From positions 280,960 to 344,959 of the forward strand of contig LCZK01000008.1 of NCBI GenBank assembly GCA_001025035.1: DNA of 64,000 nt, read 5' to 3'. The notes under the pieces are model-generated. The model saw only the letters and a program-made list of their open reading frames with translations. It did not search any database and was not told where the DNA came from. The position numbers and the translations under genes were made by a program. This document shows positions 18,619 through 26,567 of this stretch, one piece after another. This stretch comes from Actinobacteria bacterium IMCC26207 (GTDB taxonomy: Bacteria; Actinomycetota; Acidimicrobiia; Acidimicrobiales; Microtrichaceae). The first letter of the stretch is position 1; each line of letters starts with the position of its first letter.

Positions 18619-19193
18619 TGCGATACCAGCTTTCCGATGACCACTTGGGCAGTGCCAGAACGGCCCTGCCAGTCGACTTGCACGGTGAGGCGCTGAGTTC
18701 CCTGATCGCCAGCGTTCGGACACGAGTCGGCGAACTTCGCCTGTTGTGAATCCCAGTATTCAACCCGGGTGATGCCACTGGTCATTGACCCTTGAGGAGG
18801 AGTCCACTTTGACGGCCAAGCATCATATGCAGCCTGATAGGTAGCCGGAGTTGCGACCGCGGAGTTCGAGGTACAGGTTTCATACGCACCAGCCTTGAGG
18901 CTCTCCGTGAAGCTGCCGAGAGCGAGTTGGATCTGCTGGCGTTCCGAGGTAGAGGTCGAGGTACCGATCAGCGTCAGCATGCCCGCAGCAAGACCAAGGA
19001 TCACCACCCCAACTAGAACAACGCTAATAAGCACTTCAATCAAGCTGGCACCTTGTTGCGAGCCATGGCTGCGGGCTCTGTTGCGGCTGCAGGCGCTGCG
19101 GGCGCTGCGGGCGCTGCGGGCACTGTAAACGAGAGGCGTTCGGAACAGTCCGAGGTCCATGAGAGAGGATCGGGCTGCACTTCGATTGCTCAC
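18615..19193 (-). CDS. PilV/GspI-like minor prepilin V2
   Basis: This 192-aa protein starts at GTG 19193, with GAGAGGGGG five bases upstream. It has an unusually long basic leader (48 residues) with an ARSARSARS repeat. The prepilin motif is G48-ASLIEVLISVVLVG (Glu at +5), followed by a small domain with two Cys. The length and order (V, then W, then X) match GspI/PilV in tip complexes. It lies 177 bp after the TgpA-like gene and opens the second minor-pilin cassette. Confidence 0.82.
   Translation of the reverse strand: MSNRSAARSSLMDLGLFRTPLVYSARSARSARSACSRNRARSHGSQQGASLIEVLISVVLVGVVILGLAAGMLTLIGTSTSTSERQQIQLALGSFTESLKAGAYETCTSNSAVATPATYQAAYDAWPSKWTPPQGSMTSGITRVEYWDSQQAKFADSCPNAGDQGTQRLTVQVDWQGRSGTAQVVIGKLVSQ
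19092..19118. repeat. 9-bp tandem repeat in V2 leader coding region
   Basis: Three exact copies of ggcgctgcg encode the repeated Ala-Arg-Ser in the V2 leader peptide. It is one of several in-frame short tandem repeats in this window. Confidence 0.85.
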
Positions 19194-19370
19194 ATGTACC
19201 CCCTCTCGGTGAATCTGCTCGCCCGAAGTGGGCACTTGATTCTTGTTGCCCACAAACTCAGGGTCAACGAGCGCAGCGATGCTTCCTGAGAGACAACTCT
19301 GAACCACGAAACTCTACCGGACTAGGACGGGCGCTCTATAAGACAAACTGGATAAGGCAAACAGGGGGAA

Positions 19371-21485
19371 CTACCCCGGTTTGGTCTCATGCGAGGCGAG
19401 AACTTGCCCGACAAATTCCAACTCTTGTTGGGTTTCGGGATTGATTCCGTCGCTCGCCGTCCCCATCTCGGCTGAAGCCGCCGCGCTCGGAGGTGCCTGA
19501 TACTTCTGTCGGTCCAAAATCTGACCAACTTGGGCTAGCCGATCGTCCTCGATCACCACTGCTAAAGCACCGCCATAAGCGGTCAGGGTTTCTCCCGACC
19601 CTCGGGGGTACCCGGCTGATGTTCCGATACGTTCAATGCGCGCCTCTGCGGCTGCATCCCAGCGTCTGCGAACCGCTGCGCGCCTGCGCCGAGTCGTACG
19701 AGCGCGCTCAGCCTGTCGGCGAACCCACCGCCCCACTGGCCCTGCGGCCAACACCACAACGCCAAGGGCCAGAAGCAAACCGCCTGTCACCTCTCGCCAG
19801 TCTCGAGCGTTGGCCCCCGGGGTTGCTTCTTGGGTTCCGGCAAGGGGTACGTCTGCTGTTGGGTCGAATGCCACCCAGCCCGTACTCGGAAACCAAACCT
19901 CGGCCCATGCATGAGCATCACGCTCTCGCACGACAAACCGCCCGGTGGTTGCATCCCACTCCCCCGGCGCAAAACCAGTTGCCAAGCGTGCTGGCACTCC
20001 AACTGCTCGGGCCATCACGACTAACGAACTAGCAATCTGTTCGCACCAGCCCTCCTGGGAAACAAACAAGAAGTCGTCGACTACGTCAGTTCCCTTTGGA
20101 GCGAGCGGAGCTTCAAGTGAGTACTCAGTGTTGGCATCCATCCAACCCTCAAGTGCTTGGACTCGTTCAAAGTCGCTCTCAGAACTAGCCGTTACGCTCT
20201 CGGCGAGTTGCCGAACTCGAGCGGTGGTTGTCGGAGGTTGAGCGAACTGTGCAAGAACTGCTGCCGCCACGCTGTCTCCGCTTCGGGCTGCTTGGGCGGC
20301 CGAGGGGGTAGAGCGAAGCGCCGCAGCATCAGTTGCAATCTGACGGCTCGTCACCGAATAGGTGGTTCCTTTGCCGAGCGGAGCGCCTGGCGACCAGAGC
20401 GTGCCATCAGAACGCTGGGCGATCTCTTCGGCGGTATCTACCTGAACCGCGCTGGCTGCCGAAGGAACTGCTGTGACAAAGCCAACCTCAAGGCGGAACT
20501 GCTGGACGGTCGACTCACCGTCTTTAGCCGCAAGGTCTTCCGGGGACGCAACAACCCGGCCGCCTTCTACGAGTCGTCCCGAGCGTGCCTCTGCGCGGGT
20601 CCAAGTAGAGCCATCCCATTTGTCAAAAGTTTCGGCGCGCCAGAATGCCGTGATAGGTGAGCGGACCGACATCACAATCTGCTCGGTAAGCCGTGGTCGT
20701 GTGGTCATATCGAGTGAATCGCGAGCGACTAACGCATTATCCGCTCTGTTATCCCCCTGATTAATGAGTTCTCCGGCCGATGGTCCTACGGGAAACACAT
20801 TCGAGACCCGCGGACCTAGTAGCAGTGCACCGGCAAGGATGAGTGAGGCAGCGGCAACGATGAGCGCAGCGGGCACCTGACCGCGCGGTGTTACAGGCTT
20901 CGACCCCGAATGAATTGCAGCTGCAGTGGCTGAGTCAGCTCCAGAGAATTGACCTGGCCTCAGAACGGTTGCGGCATCTACCCCTGGGATGGTTCGACTC
21001 GAAGGCGCAAGCACCAAGCTCGCAGCAAGCGCTACCAGCCAGAGCAGTGCGTGCCAGGAACCTTGCAGGCCGTCGAGTGGTCCGAGTTCTCCGAATCTGG
21101 CCAGCAGCAGGCCGCTGACTAAGGCCAAGCCCCGAACAATCCAGCGCAATGGCACCGACCGCAGGCCAAACATGGCAAGAACTGCACAGAGCAACGCTGC
21201 CTGCACTGCAACATTGCTGCCCCCGGACGAGGTTGTTCCGCTGGGGAGTGAGGCCAACGCTGCCCACAACATGACTCCTACCAGAGCGGTGAGCAGCCAG
21301 ATCCGCTGAGCCGACACACTAAGGCGATCGGGCGAAACCTTGCCGAGCAGCGCTTCTTTGGCAGATTTGCCTGATGCGGCGGCTGGGCCCGCCTCGGCGG
21401 GAGCGGCCGCTGGGTCAGCCGCGGTCGGTGAGGCGGCTGGGTCAGCCGCTGCCGGTGAGTCTGGGCTCGAACTCGGTGAGTTCAT
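19371..21485 (-). CDS. TgpA-like membrane transglutaminase
   Basis: This 704-aa protein has a Pro/Ala-rich N-terminus (10-40, repeat-encoded) and about six membrane helices (60-230). A large extracellular domain carries the transglutaminase core with triad Cys481 (EGWCEQ), His525 (DAHAW) and Asp541 (AFDPT). One more membrane helix (about 568-583) and a basic cytoplasmic tail follow. This is the DUF3488/TgpA architecture that occurs beside MoxR and DUF58 genes. Its start overlaps the DUF58 stop by four bases. The reaction could be protein cross-linking or proteolysis outside the membrane. Its place between two pilin cassettes makes a role in pilus or envelope protein processing possible, but this is inference. 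Confidence 0.88.
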   Translation of the reverse strand: MNSPSSSPDSPAAADPAASPTAADPAAAPAEAGPAAASGKSAKEALLGKVSPDRLSVSAQRIWLLTALVGVMLWAALASLPSGTTSSGGSNVAVQAALLCAVLAMFGLRSVPLRWIVRGLALVSGLLLARFGELGPLDGLQGSWHALLWLVALAASLVLAPSSRTIPGVDAATVLRPGQFSGADSATAAAIHSGSKPVTPRGQVPAALIVAAASLILAGALLLGPRVSNVFPVGPSAGELINQGDNRADNALVARDSLDMTTRPRLTEQIVMSVRSPITAFWRAETFDKWDGSTWTRAEARSGRLVEGGRVVASPEDLAAKDGESTVQQFRLEVGFVTAVPSAASAVQVDTAEEIAQRSDGTLWSPGAPLGKGTTYSVTSRQIATDAAALRSTPSAAQAARSGDSVAAAVLAQFAQPPTTTARVRQLAESVTASSESDFERVQALEGWMDANTEYSLEAPLAPKGTDVVDDFLFVSQEGWCEQIASSLVVMARAVGVPARLATGFAPGEWDATTGRFVVRERDAHAWAEVWFPSTGWVAFDPTADVPLAGTQEATPGANARDWREVTGGLLLALGVVVLAAGPVGRWVRRQAERARTTRRRRAAVRRRWDAAAEARIERIGTSAGYPRGSGETLTAYGGALAVVIEDDRLAQVGQILDRQKYQAPPSAAASAEMGTASDGINPETQQELEFVGQVLASHETKPG

Positions 21486-22510
21486 ACTGGCAACTCATCC
21501 CAGTCTTGTTCTAGCGGGGGCGTGACCATAAGGATCGGCCATCCATCGGGTGCCTGAGCAGGAACGCCAGAAGTTGCAAGGGCAAGCCTGCGGCGCAGCT
21601 GCAATAACCCGGCCACTTCGTGGCACACGGGCCCATCGGCCTGGGCTGTGCACAGCATGACTCTGGCACCTTGAGCGAATGCACTCTCGGCCAAGCCCGC
21701 TGCCTGACTGGCAGCTTCCTCTACTGCTGACTGATCTACTGCTGCCTGATCTGCTGCTGACTGATCTGCTGCTGCCTGATCAGAAGCTGATAAGTCCAAC
21801 ACGATTGCGACCCCTGTGGCTACTGGGGGCTCGAGTTCTCTCACCACGAGCGAACCCAGCCGCGCAGTACTGGGCCAGTGGACTAGGTGCTGCGGGTCTC
21901 CGCTGACGTAGGGGCGAACCGATCGAACCGACTCGCCCGAGAGTGCCTGCCCACGCGGCAAGCTGATCGATTGTGTACCCAGAAGCTGCCCCGTGAGCGC
22001 CGTCCGGGCATGAGTCTCTGGCCCCACTAGCAGTGGGCGGGGCAGGGCCAACGTGCGTGTGCGAACAGCCAAGGCAATGCCAAATGGCGCATCGCTACCT
22101 AGGTCAACGCGGATGCTGTTATACGCCCCACGAACGCTGACATCTAGGGGAATTCGCACCTCCCCCGGTGAGACTAAATCGGCCAGCAACAGCGGAGATC
22201 CGGAACACCTCAGGGTAAGGCCAGAGGCTCGCCCGGTCAGTTTCACCTGCACCGAACTGAGTTGACCCACAACTATGTCAGTCGGAGCGCTAAGGATTTC
22301 GATTCCCACCAACCGAACGGTCATGAGCGGCCAGAGGACACCAAATACTGCGACTGCTGCAAGGCCCGCCCACACAAGTGCAGCAGCCGAGGGGTCAGCA
22401 ACAGCAAACCCAATCAAAAACGTAGTGATCAGCACTGCTACGAGCAGCAGACCAAAAATAGTGGGCCGGAACGTAGTTTTTTCACGCTGAGATCTGACGC
22501 CGCCAGCCAT
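21482..22510 (-). CDS. DUF58 domain membrane protein
   Basis: This 342-aa protein has two N-terminal membrane helices (about 15-65) and a cytoplasmic or peripheral domain. The DUF58 hallmark is near residues 190-215 (SGESVRSVRPYVSGDPQHLVHWP). Next comes a VWA-like fold segment (VAIVLDLSA). A 15-bp DNA tandem repeat at about 21720-21790 encodes an (A/V)-D-Q-(S/A)-A run. It belongs to the usual MoxR-DUF58-TgpA trio, with 12 bp to MoxR and a 4-bp overlap with TgpA. The exact role of DUF58 proteins is not known; a partner role with the MoxR ATPase is likely. Confidence 0.9.
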   Translation of the reverse strand: MAGGVRSQREKTTFRPTIFGLLLVAVLITTFLIGFAVADPSAAALVWAGLAAVAVFGVLWPLMTVRLVGIEILSAPTDIVVGQLSSVQVKLTGRASGLTLRCSGSPLLLADLVSPGEVRIPLDVSVRGAYNSIRVDLGSDAPFGIALAVRTRTLALPRPLLVGPETHARTALTGQLLGTQSISLPRGQALSGESVRSVRPYVSGDPQHLVHWPSTARLGSLVVRELEPPVATGVAIVLDLSASDQAAADQSAADQAAVDQSAVEEAASQAAGLAESAFAQGARVMLCTAQADGPVCHEVAGLLQLRRRLALATSGVPAQAPDGWPILMVTPPLEQDWDELPV

Positions 22511-22522
22511 CAGGTTGCCTTG

Positions 22523-23455
22523 TCAGACTCGCGGCACGCGAACTTGAGTGAGTATCAAGTCCAAGACTTCTGCTGCTGCCAGCGTGTCTACCCTGTCTGC
22601 CACCTTGACCCGGTGAGCAAAGGCTGCGACAAAGACCGCCTGAGCGTCATCTGGGGTGACGTAGTCCCGGCCTGCAACGGCCGCGTGCCCTTGGGCTAGA
22701 CGTAGCAAATTGGTTGAGGCTCTAGGTGAGACACCTTGGCTCAGCCGAGCCTCGGTGCGTGTGGCTTCGGCTAGGTCCAAGATGTACTCGACCACGGCAT
22801 CGTTGCAATACAGCGCTGCAGTGGCGGTTATAGCTTCGGCCACCTCTTGAGGATGCGTAACGGGTTGAATCTTCCCCAATAGGTCTGCTCCGCCTGCGCC
22901 AGTCACAATCTCACGTTCGGCTTGGCGGTCAGGAAGGCCCAGAGAGAGCACTAGTGAGAATCGGTCGAGTTGGCTTTCGGGCAAGGGAAAGGTTCCCACT
23001 TGGCCGAACGGGTTCTGTGTAGCGATACAAAAAAATGGCGCTGGAAGTGGCCATGTGGTGCCATCAATGGTGACCTGATACTCCTCCATGGGTTGCAGCA
23101 ATGACGACTGCGTGCGTGGCGAAGCCCGGTTGATTTCGTCTACCAACAACACGTTGGCAAACACCGGCCCAGCCCGGAACTCCCACTCACCTGTGTCCGG
23201 GCGAAACACCGAGGTTCCAGTCAGGTCTGTTGGCAGCAGGTCGGGGGTGCACTGCACCCGGCCGAACTGACCGCCGATGGAAGCAGCCAGACTTTTTGCC
23301 AAGAGCGTCTTCCCGGTTCCGGGCAGGTCCTCTACTAGCAAGTGTCCACCGGCCAAAAGTGTGGACAGAGCCAAATCAATAGCCTGGGCTTTGCCGCGAA
23401 CAGTTGTGGCCACGGCAGTGCGAATCTCGGCTGCAACCTGTTGGGGCGAAGTCAT
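22523..23455 (-). CDS. MoxR-family AAA+ ATPase
   Basis: This 310-aa AAA+ chaperone-like ATPase has Walker A DLPGTGKT (43-50), Walker B LLVDEINR (103-110), sensor 1 in IATQNP and the MoxR C-terminal lid with YVTPDDAQAV. MoxR proteins help assemble or activate substrates, often with VWA/DUF58 partners. The gene is followed by DUF58 and TgpA genes and preceded by a small membrane protein gene 6 bp away, so it is part of the same minus-strand run as pilT and pilD. Confidence 0.95.
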   Translation of the reverse strand: MTSPQQVAAEIRTAVATTVRGKAQAIDLALSTLLAGGHLLVEDLPGTGKTLLAKSLAASIGGQFGRVQCTPDLLPTDLTGTSVFRPDTGEWEFRAGPVFANVLLVDEINRASPRTQSSLLQPMEEYQVTIDGTTWPLPAPFFCIATQNPFGQVGTFPLPESQLDRFSLVLSLGLPDRQAEREIVTGAGGADLLGKIQPVTHPQEVAEAITATAALYCNDAVVEYILDLAEATRTEARLSQGVSPRASTNLLRLAQGHAAVAGRDYVTPDDAQAVFVAAFAHRVKVADRVDTLAAAEVLDLILTQVRVPRV

Positions 23456-23461
23456 GGCGAG

Positions 23462-23779
23462 TTAGAGCGGCCGAGTGCTAGATGGTCGTGATCCCGCAGA
23501 GGATCCAATCGGCGGCGGAACCCAGCCAGGGGTGATGTTGGTCAGTGCGCCCCAGCTTCCCGTCACTGGGGCCGGGCCTGAAAAGACAATGTTCTCTTGG
23601 CGAATTCGTTCGCCTCGCATGCCCGCGTTTTCTGTGTAGGCCTTCGCAATAGCCAACAGGATCATTCCAATAATGACTGCGAGCAGTGCGCCGCCAACGA
23701 CAAGCACGACTGCAAGGGGGAGTTCACGCAGGCCTGCAGGTAGGGCCTCTTCAAACCATGTAGACACGCTTGACAGCAT
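23462..23779 (-). CDS. Small single-pass membrane protein, unknown
   Basis: This 105-aa protein starts at ATG 23779, with AAGGGG five bases upstream; an in-frame ATG further up lacks a ribosome site. It has a short outside segment, one strong membrane helix (about 20-43, LAVVLVVGGALLAVIIGMILLAI) and a basic Gly/Pro/Ser tail. I do not recognise a family. It sits between pilD and moxR, with 82 bp to the pilD stop and 6 bp to the moxR start, so it could be an accessory to either system. Confidence 0.7.
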   Translation of the reverse strand: MLSSVSTWFEEALPAGLRELPLAVVLVVGGALLAVIIGMILLAIAKAYTENAGMRGERIRQENIVFSGPAPVTGSWGALTNITPGWVPPPIGSSAGSRPSSTRPL

Positions 23780-23861
23780 TGCGCCCCTTATTACGGCGAT
23801 ACCAATAGATCTCATTATTCACCAATCAGACCCCTCAAAACTGCTGAGCAGCCCGGAGGGA

Positions 23862-24713
23862 CTAGAGAGAATATATACCGAAGGGCTCAAGAATTTTTGG
23901 TGCCATCAGGATGCAGAAGATGGCGCCCGCAAAAAAAGCCGGACCGAAGGGGACTTTTGCCTTGCGGCCGCGTGCGCCGAGGGCAACGATGCCAACTACT
24001 AGCCCCACGACCGAAGAGACCACTAGGCATACCAGCGCCAAAAACAGCCCCGCTAGCGGCTCGCTTCCGGCATAAAAGCCAAGTGTCCAGCCCAGCAGCA
24101 CGGCTAGGCGAACGTCGCCAAAGCCCATAGCAGCCGGCAGCGCGAACCAGATCAGGAACAGTGGGCCAGCCAGCGTGACGAGCCCAATAAGCGCTGTGAG
24201 TAGCCAGATCCAGTTGCCCAACAAGCCCGCAGCCAGCAACGTGAGCACTACTGCCACAGCAAATGCAGGCCACACAATGCGGGTGGGCACCATCAAGGTT
24301 CGCAGGTCTATTGCCGAAATGGTCACACCAACGGGGATTAGCCACAGCACCGGCAGAAGCTGCCAACCCCACCCGATTGACCAGATGGTCAGCAGAAACA
24401 GCGCCGGACAGACAAGTTCAACAATGGGGTGAAACGCTGGGATCCGCTCTCCGCAGCCCCGGCACTTTCCACGCAGGGCAAGCCAGGACAACACCGGAAT
24501 GTTGTCGTAAAAGTGCACCGGCTCACCGCAGTCGGAGCAGCGGCTATTTCCGCCAAAAACTTGCCCCCAAGGGCGCGTGTCCCACAGCTCGCCGTATTCA
24601 TTTGGCTCATCGAGCGCTAGGGGCAGCCGGTCAATAATCACACAGCAAAACGAGCCCAAGGCCAAGAACAACAGCGCGCCAAAAACCAGTAGAACAATCT
24701 CGGTAGGACTCAC
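23862..24713 (-). CDS. pilD: Prepilin peptidase/N-methyltransferase (A24 family)
   Basis: This 283-aa polytopic enzyme cleaves prepilin leaders and methylates the new N-terminus. Its N-terminal cytoplasmic domain has both zinc Cys pairs (Cys59/Cys62 and Cys84/Cys87). The two catalytic Asp are Asp136 (AIDLRT) and Asp200 (GFGD). About seven membrane helices are visible. The GTG start overlaps the pilT stop (GTGA). It should process all the pilins and minor pilins encoded here. Since both activities' motifs are present, it should be bifunctional. Confidence 0.95.
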   Translation of the reverse strand: MSPTEIVLLVFGALLFLALGSFCCVIIDRLPLALDEPNEYGELWDTRPWGQVFGGNSRCSDCGEPVHFYDNIPVLSWLALRGKCRGCGERIPAFHPIVELVCPALFLLTIWSIGWGWQLLPVLWLIPVGVTISAIDLRTLMVPTRIVWPAFAVAVVLTLLAAGLLGNWIWLLTALIGLVTLAGPLFLIWFALPAAMGFGDVRLAVLLGWTLGFYAGSEPLAGLFLALVCLVVSSVVGLVVGIVALGARGRKAKVPFGPAFFAGAIFCILMAPKILEPFGIYSL

Positions 24714-25816
24714 TGCTCTACTTTGATTCGTTTCCCTGTGGCACCGGTGGCGCTCAGACCGGCGATCTCTTCTGGGTGCACCGAGGCCAACACGGCCTCT
24801 TCATAGGTGATGACGCCGGCTTGTACGAGTTGGCCGAGCGACTGCTCCATCACCATCATGCCTTCGCGTTGGCCGGTGGCGATCAGGTTGCGCAACTGCC
24901 GAACCTTGCCTTCTCGAATCAGGTTCGACACAGCCGAGGTTCCCATGAGTACTTCATAGGCAGCTACTCGCCCACCGCCAATTTTTGGAACCAGGCGCTG
25001 AGAGACCACTGCTGCAAGTGCCATAGAGAACTGCGTTCGGGCCTGATCCTGCTGATCGGCAGGGAACACGTCAATGATGCGGTCAACGGTTTGGGCTGCA
25101 TCGTTGGTGTGCAAGGTGGCAAACACCAAGTGGCCCGTCTCGGCCAAGGTCAAGGTCAGTGAAATGGTCTCGATGTCTCGCATCTCTCCCACGAGCACAA
25201 CATCAGGGTCTTCTCGCAGAGCAGACTTGAGCGCCTCGGAGAATGAGGTGCAGTCCGAGCCAACCTCACGCTGGTTGACAAGTGCCTGAGCGGGTGGATG
25301 GATGTACTCGATGGGGTCTTCAATGGTCAGGATGTGAACGGCTCGATTTTGGTTGATCCAACCAATCATCGAGGCCAGGGTGGTTGACTTGCCCGAGCCG
25401 GTAGGCCCTGTCATGAGCACCAAACCGTGAGGCAGGGTCAGCAAGCTCGACAGGCTCTCTGGCAGGCCGATTTTCTCTGGGGTTGGAATCTCGGTTGGGA
25501 TGAGGCGCAGCGCTAGCGCTGGTCGATCAAGCTGAAAGAATGCGTTCGCCCTAAAGCGGGCAACCTCTGACCAAGTAAAGGCAAAATCTAGCTGGCGCTC
25601 TGCAAGGTACTGCTCCTGGCTCTCTTCATCGAGCAGGCCAGTCAGTACTGCGTCCATAAACTCGGTAGTAATCACTTCGGCCTCGGGCACTGCCCAAAGG
25701 CGGCCATCGATGCGAACCCGTGGCGTGGTGCCAGCAGCTAGATGCAAGTCGGTTGCCTGGGTATCCCACAGGTAGCGAAGCAGTTGATCGAGCGGGCTGG
25801 TATCGACTTGAGCCAC
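24710..25816 (-). CDS. pilT: PilT twitching-motility retraction ATPase
   Basis: This 368-aa hexameric ATPase powers pilus disassembly. It has the PilT N-terminal domain, Walker A GPTGSGKS (137-144), an Asp-box region, Walker B with VGEMRD (Glu211) and the His-box TLHTNDA (233-239). The length and the MRD motif favour PilT/PilU over PilB. The start is GTG, with AAGAGG just upstream. It lies immediately after the major pilin and its terminator. Its presence argues that the pilus retracts, for motility or DNA uptake. Confidence 0.95.
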   Translation of the reverse strand: MAQVDTSPLDQLLRYLWDTQATDLHLAAGTTPRVRIDGRLWAVPEAEVITTEFMDAVLTGLLDEESQEQYLAERQLDFAFTWSEVARFRANAFFQLDRPALALRLIPTEIPTPEKIGLPESLSSLLTLPHGLVLMTGPTGSGKSTTLASMIGWINQNRAVHILTIEDPIEYIHPPAQALVNQREVGSDCTSFSEALKSALREDPDVVLVGEMRDIETISLTLTLAETGHLVFATLHTNDAAQTVDRIIDVFPADQQDQARTQFSMALAAVVSQRLVPKIGGGRVAAYEVLMGTSAVSNLIREGKVRQLRNLIATGQREGMMVMEQSLGQLVQAGVITYEEAVLASVHPEEIAGLSATGATGKRIKVEQ

Positions 25817-25905
25817 GGTGGCCTCTTCCTGAGGAGCTGATGGGTGAACGGACTGGTGAACTGACTGGGTAAACAGGGTAACTGTGCGCTGTGTAAAACG
25901 AATGT

Positions 25906-25932
25906 GGGCGGGACCGGAGACCGGTCCCGCCC
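25906..25932 (-). terminator. Strong terminator after the major pilin gene
   Basis: A perfect 12-bp stem (GGGCGGGACCGG / CCGGTCCCGCCC) has a 3-base loop. On the minus strand it is followed by acattcgttttac, a short T-run. It lies 31 bp after the pilin stop and before pilT, so it should limit read-through and allow the pilin to be made in excess of pilT and pilD. Confidence 0.85.
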
Positions 25933-25962
25933 AAGAATTCGGATTCAGTTAGATCAAAGTGA

Positions 25963-26358
25963 TTACAGGCCGCAGTCTGCTGGTGAAAGACCGGCGTAAG
26001 AACCGGTTGACGGTGGTGCTGCTGGCGCTCCCACAACCCCAACAACCGTGTAAGTAAAGTTGTTCGTGGGGTTCGTTTTGAGGTACTTAGTCGTACCTGT
26101 ATTCAGAATAGCCAGACCCTCAACCAACGTGGGATATGAATTGCTAGACGAATCAGCCTTGAAGGCTTCAAGTGCGGTCCCAATAGTTTTGGCTTCGGTC
26201 TTGCATGCATTCTTCTTGGCACCGGCTGTAACGCCGCCTACTGCGAACACGACGACTCCGGCCAGTACGCCAAGGATGGCGATTACTACCAAAAGTTCGA
26301 TAAGTGTGAAGCCGCTTTGGCCCTTGCTGCGCATACGCCTTGTTTCAATTGCGTTCAT
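25963..26358 (-). CDS. pilA: Major type IV pilin (PilA-like)
   Basis: This 131-aa prepilin has a 16-residue basic leader and a cleavage site G16-F17. The mature N-terminus is FTLIELLVVIAILG with Glu at +5. The small C-terminal domain has two Cys (Cys52 and Cys129) that could form the D-region disulfide. A strong ribosome site (GGAGGG, six bases) and its own terminator suggest high expression. It is by far the smallest and most canonical pilin here, hence the call as major subunit. It could also be read as a GspG-like pseudopilin, but the PilT next door favours a true pilus. Confidence 0.93.
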   Translation of the reverse strand: MNAIETRRMRSKGQSGFTLIELLVVIAILGVLAGVVVFAVGGVTAGAKKNACKTEAKTIGTALEAFKADSSSNSYPTLVEGLAILNTGTTKYLKTNPTNNFTYTVVGVVGAPAAPPSTGSYAGLSPADCGL

Positions 26359-26567
26359 AAATTTCCCTCCAAAGGATTAGTGAGACTCGCCGTTTGACGA
26401 GAGAGTGTTGCAAGTAATGAAGAGGATCTAGATCTTGACTGTGTACCCCACCGTCAACGCTGCATCTAGAAGAACCCCCGTCGAGAGACTACATCTATGT
26501 CTGAACCAGTTTCAATCAGAAATCCGGTATTGGGTAGAATTACCCCTGCGGTCCAGGTGCCTGCGAA

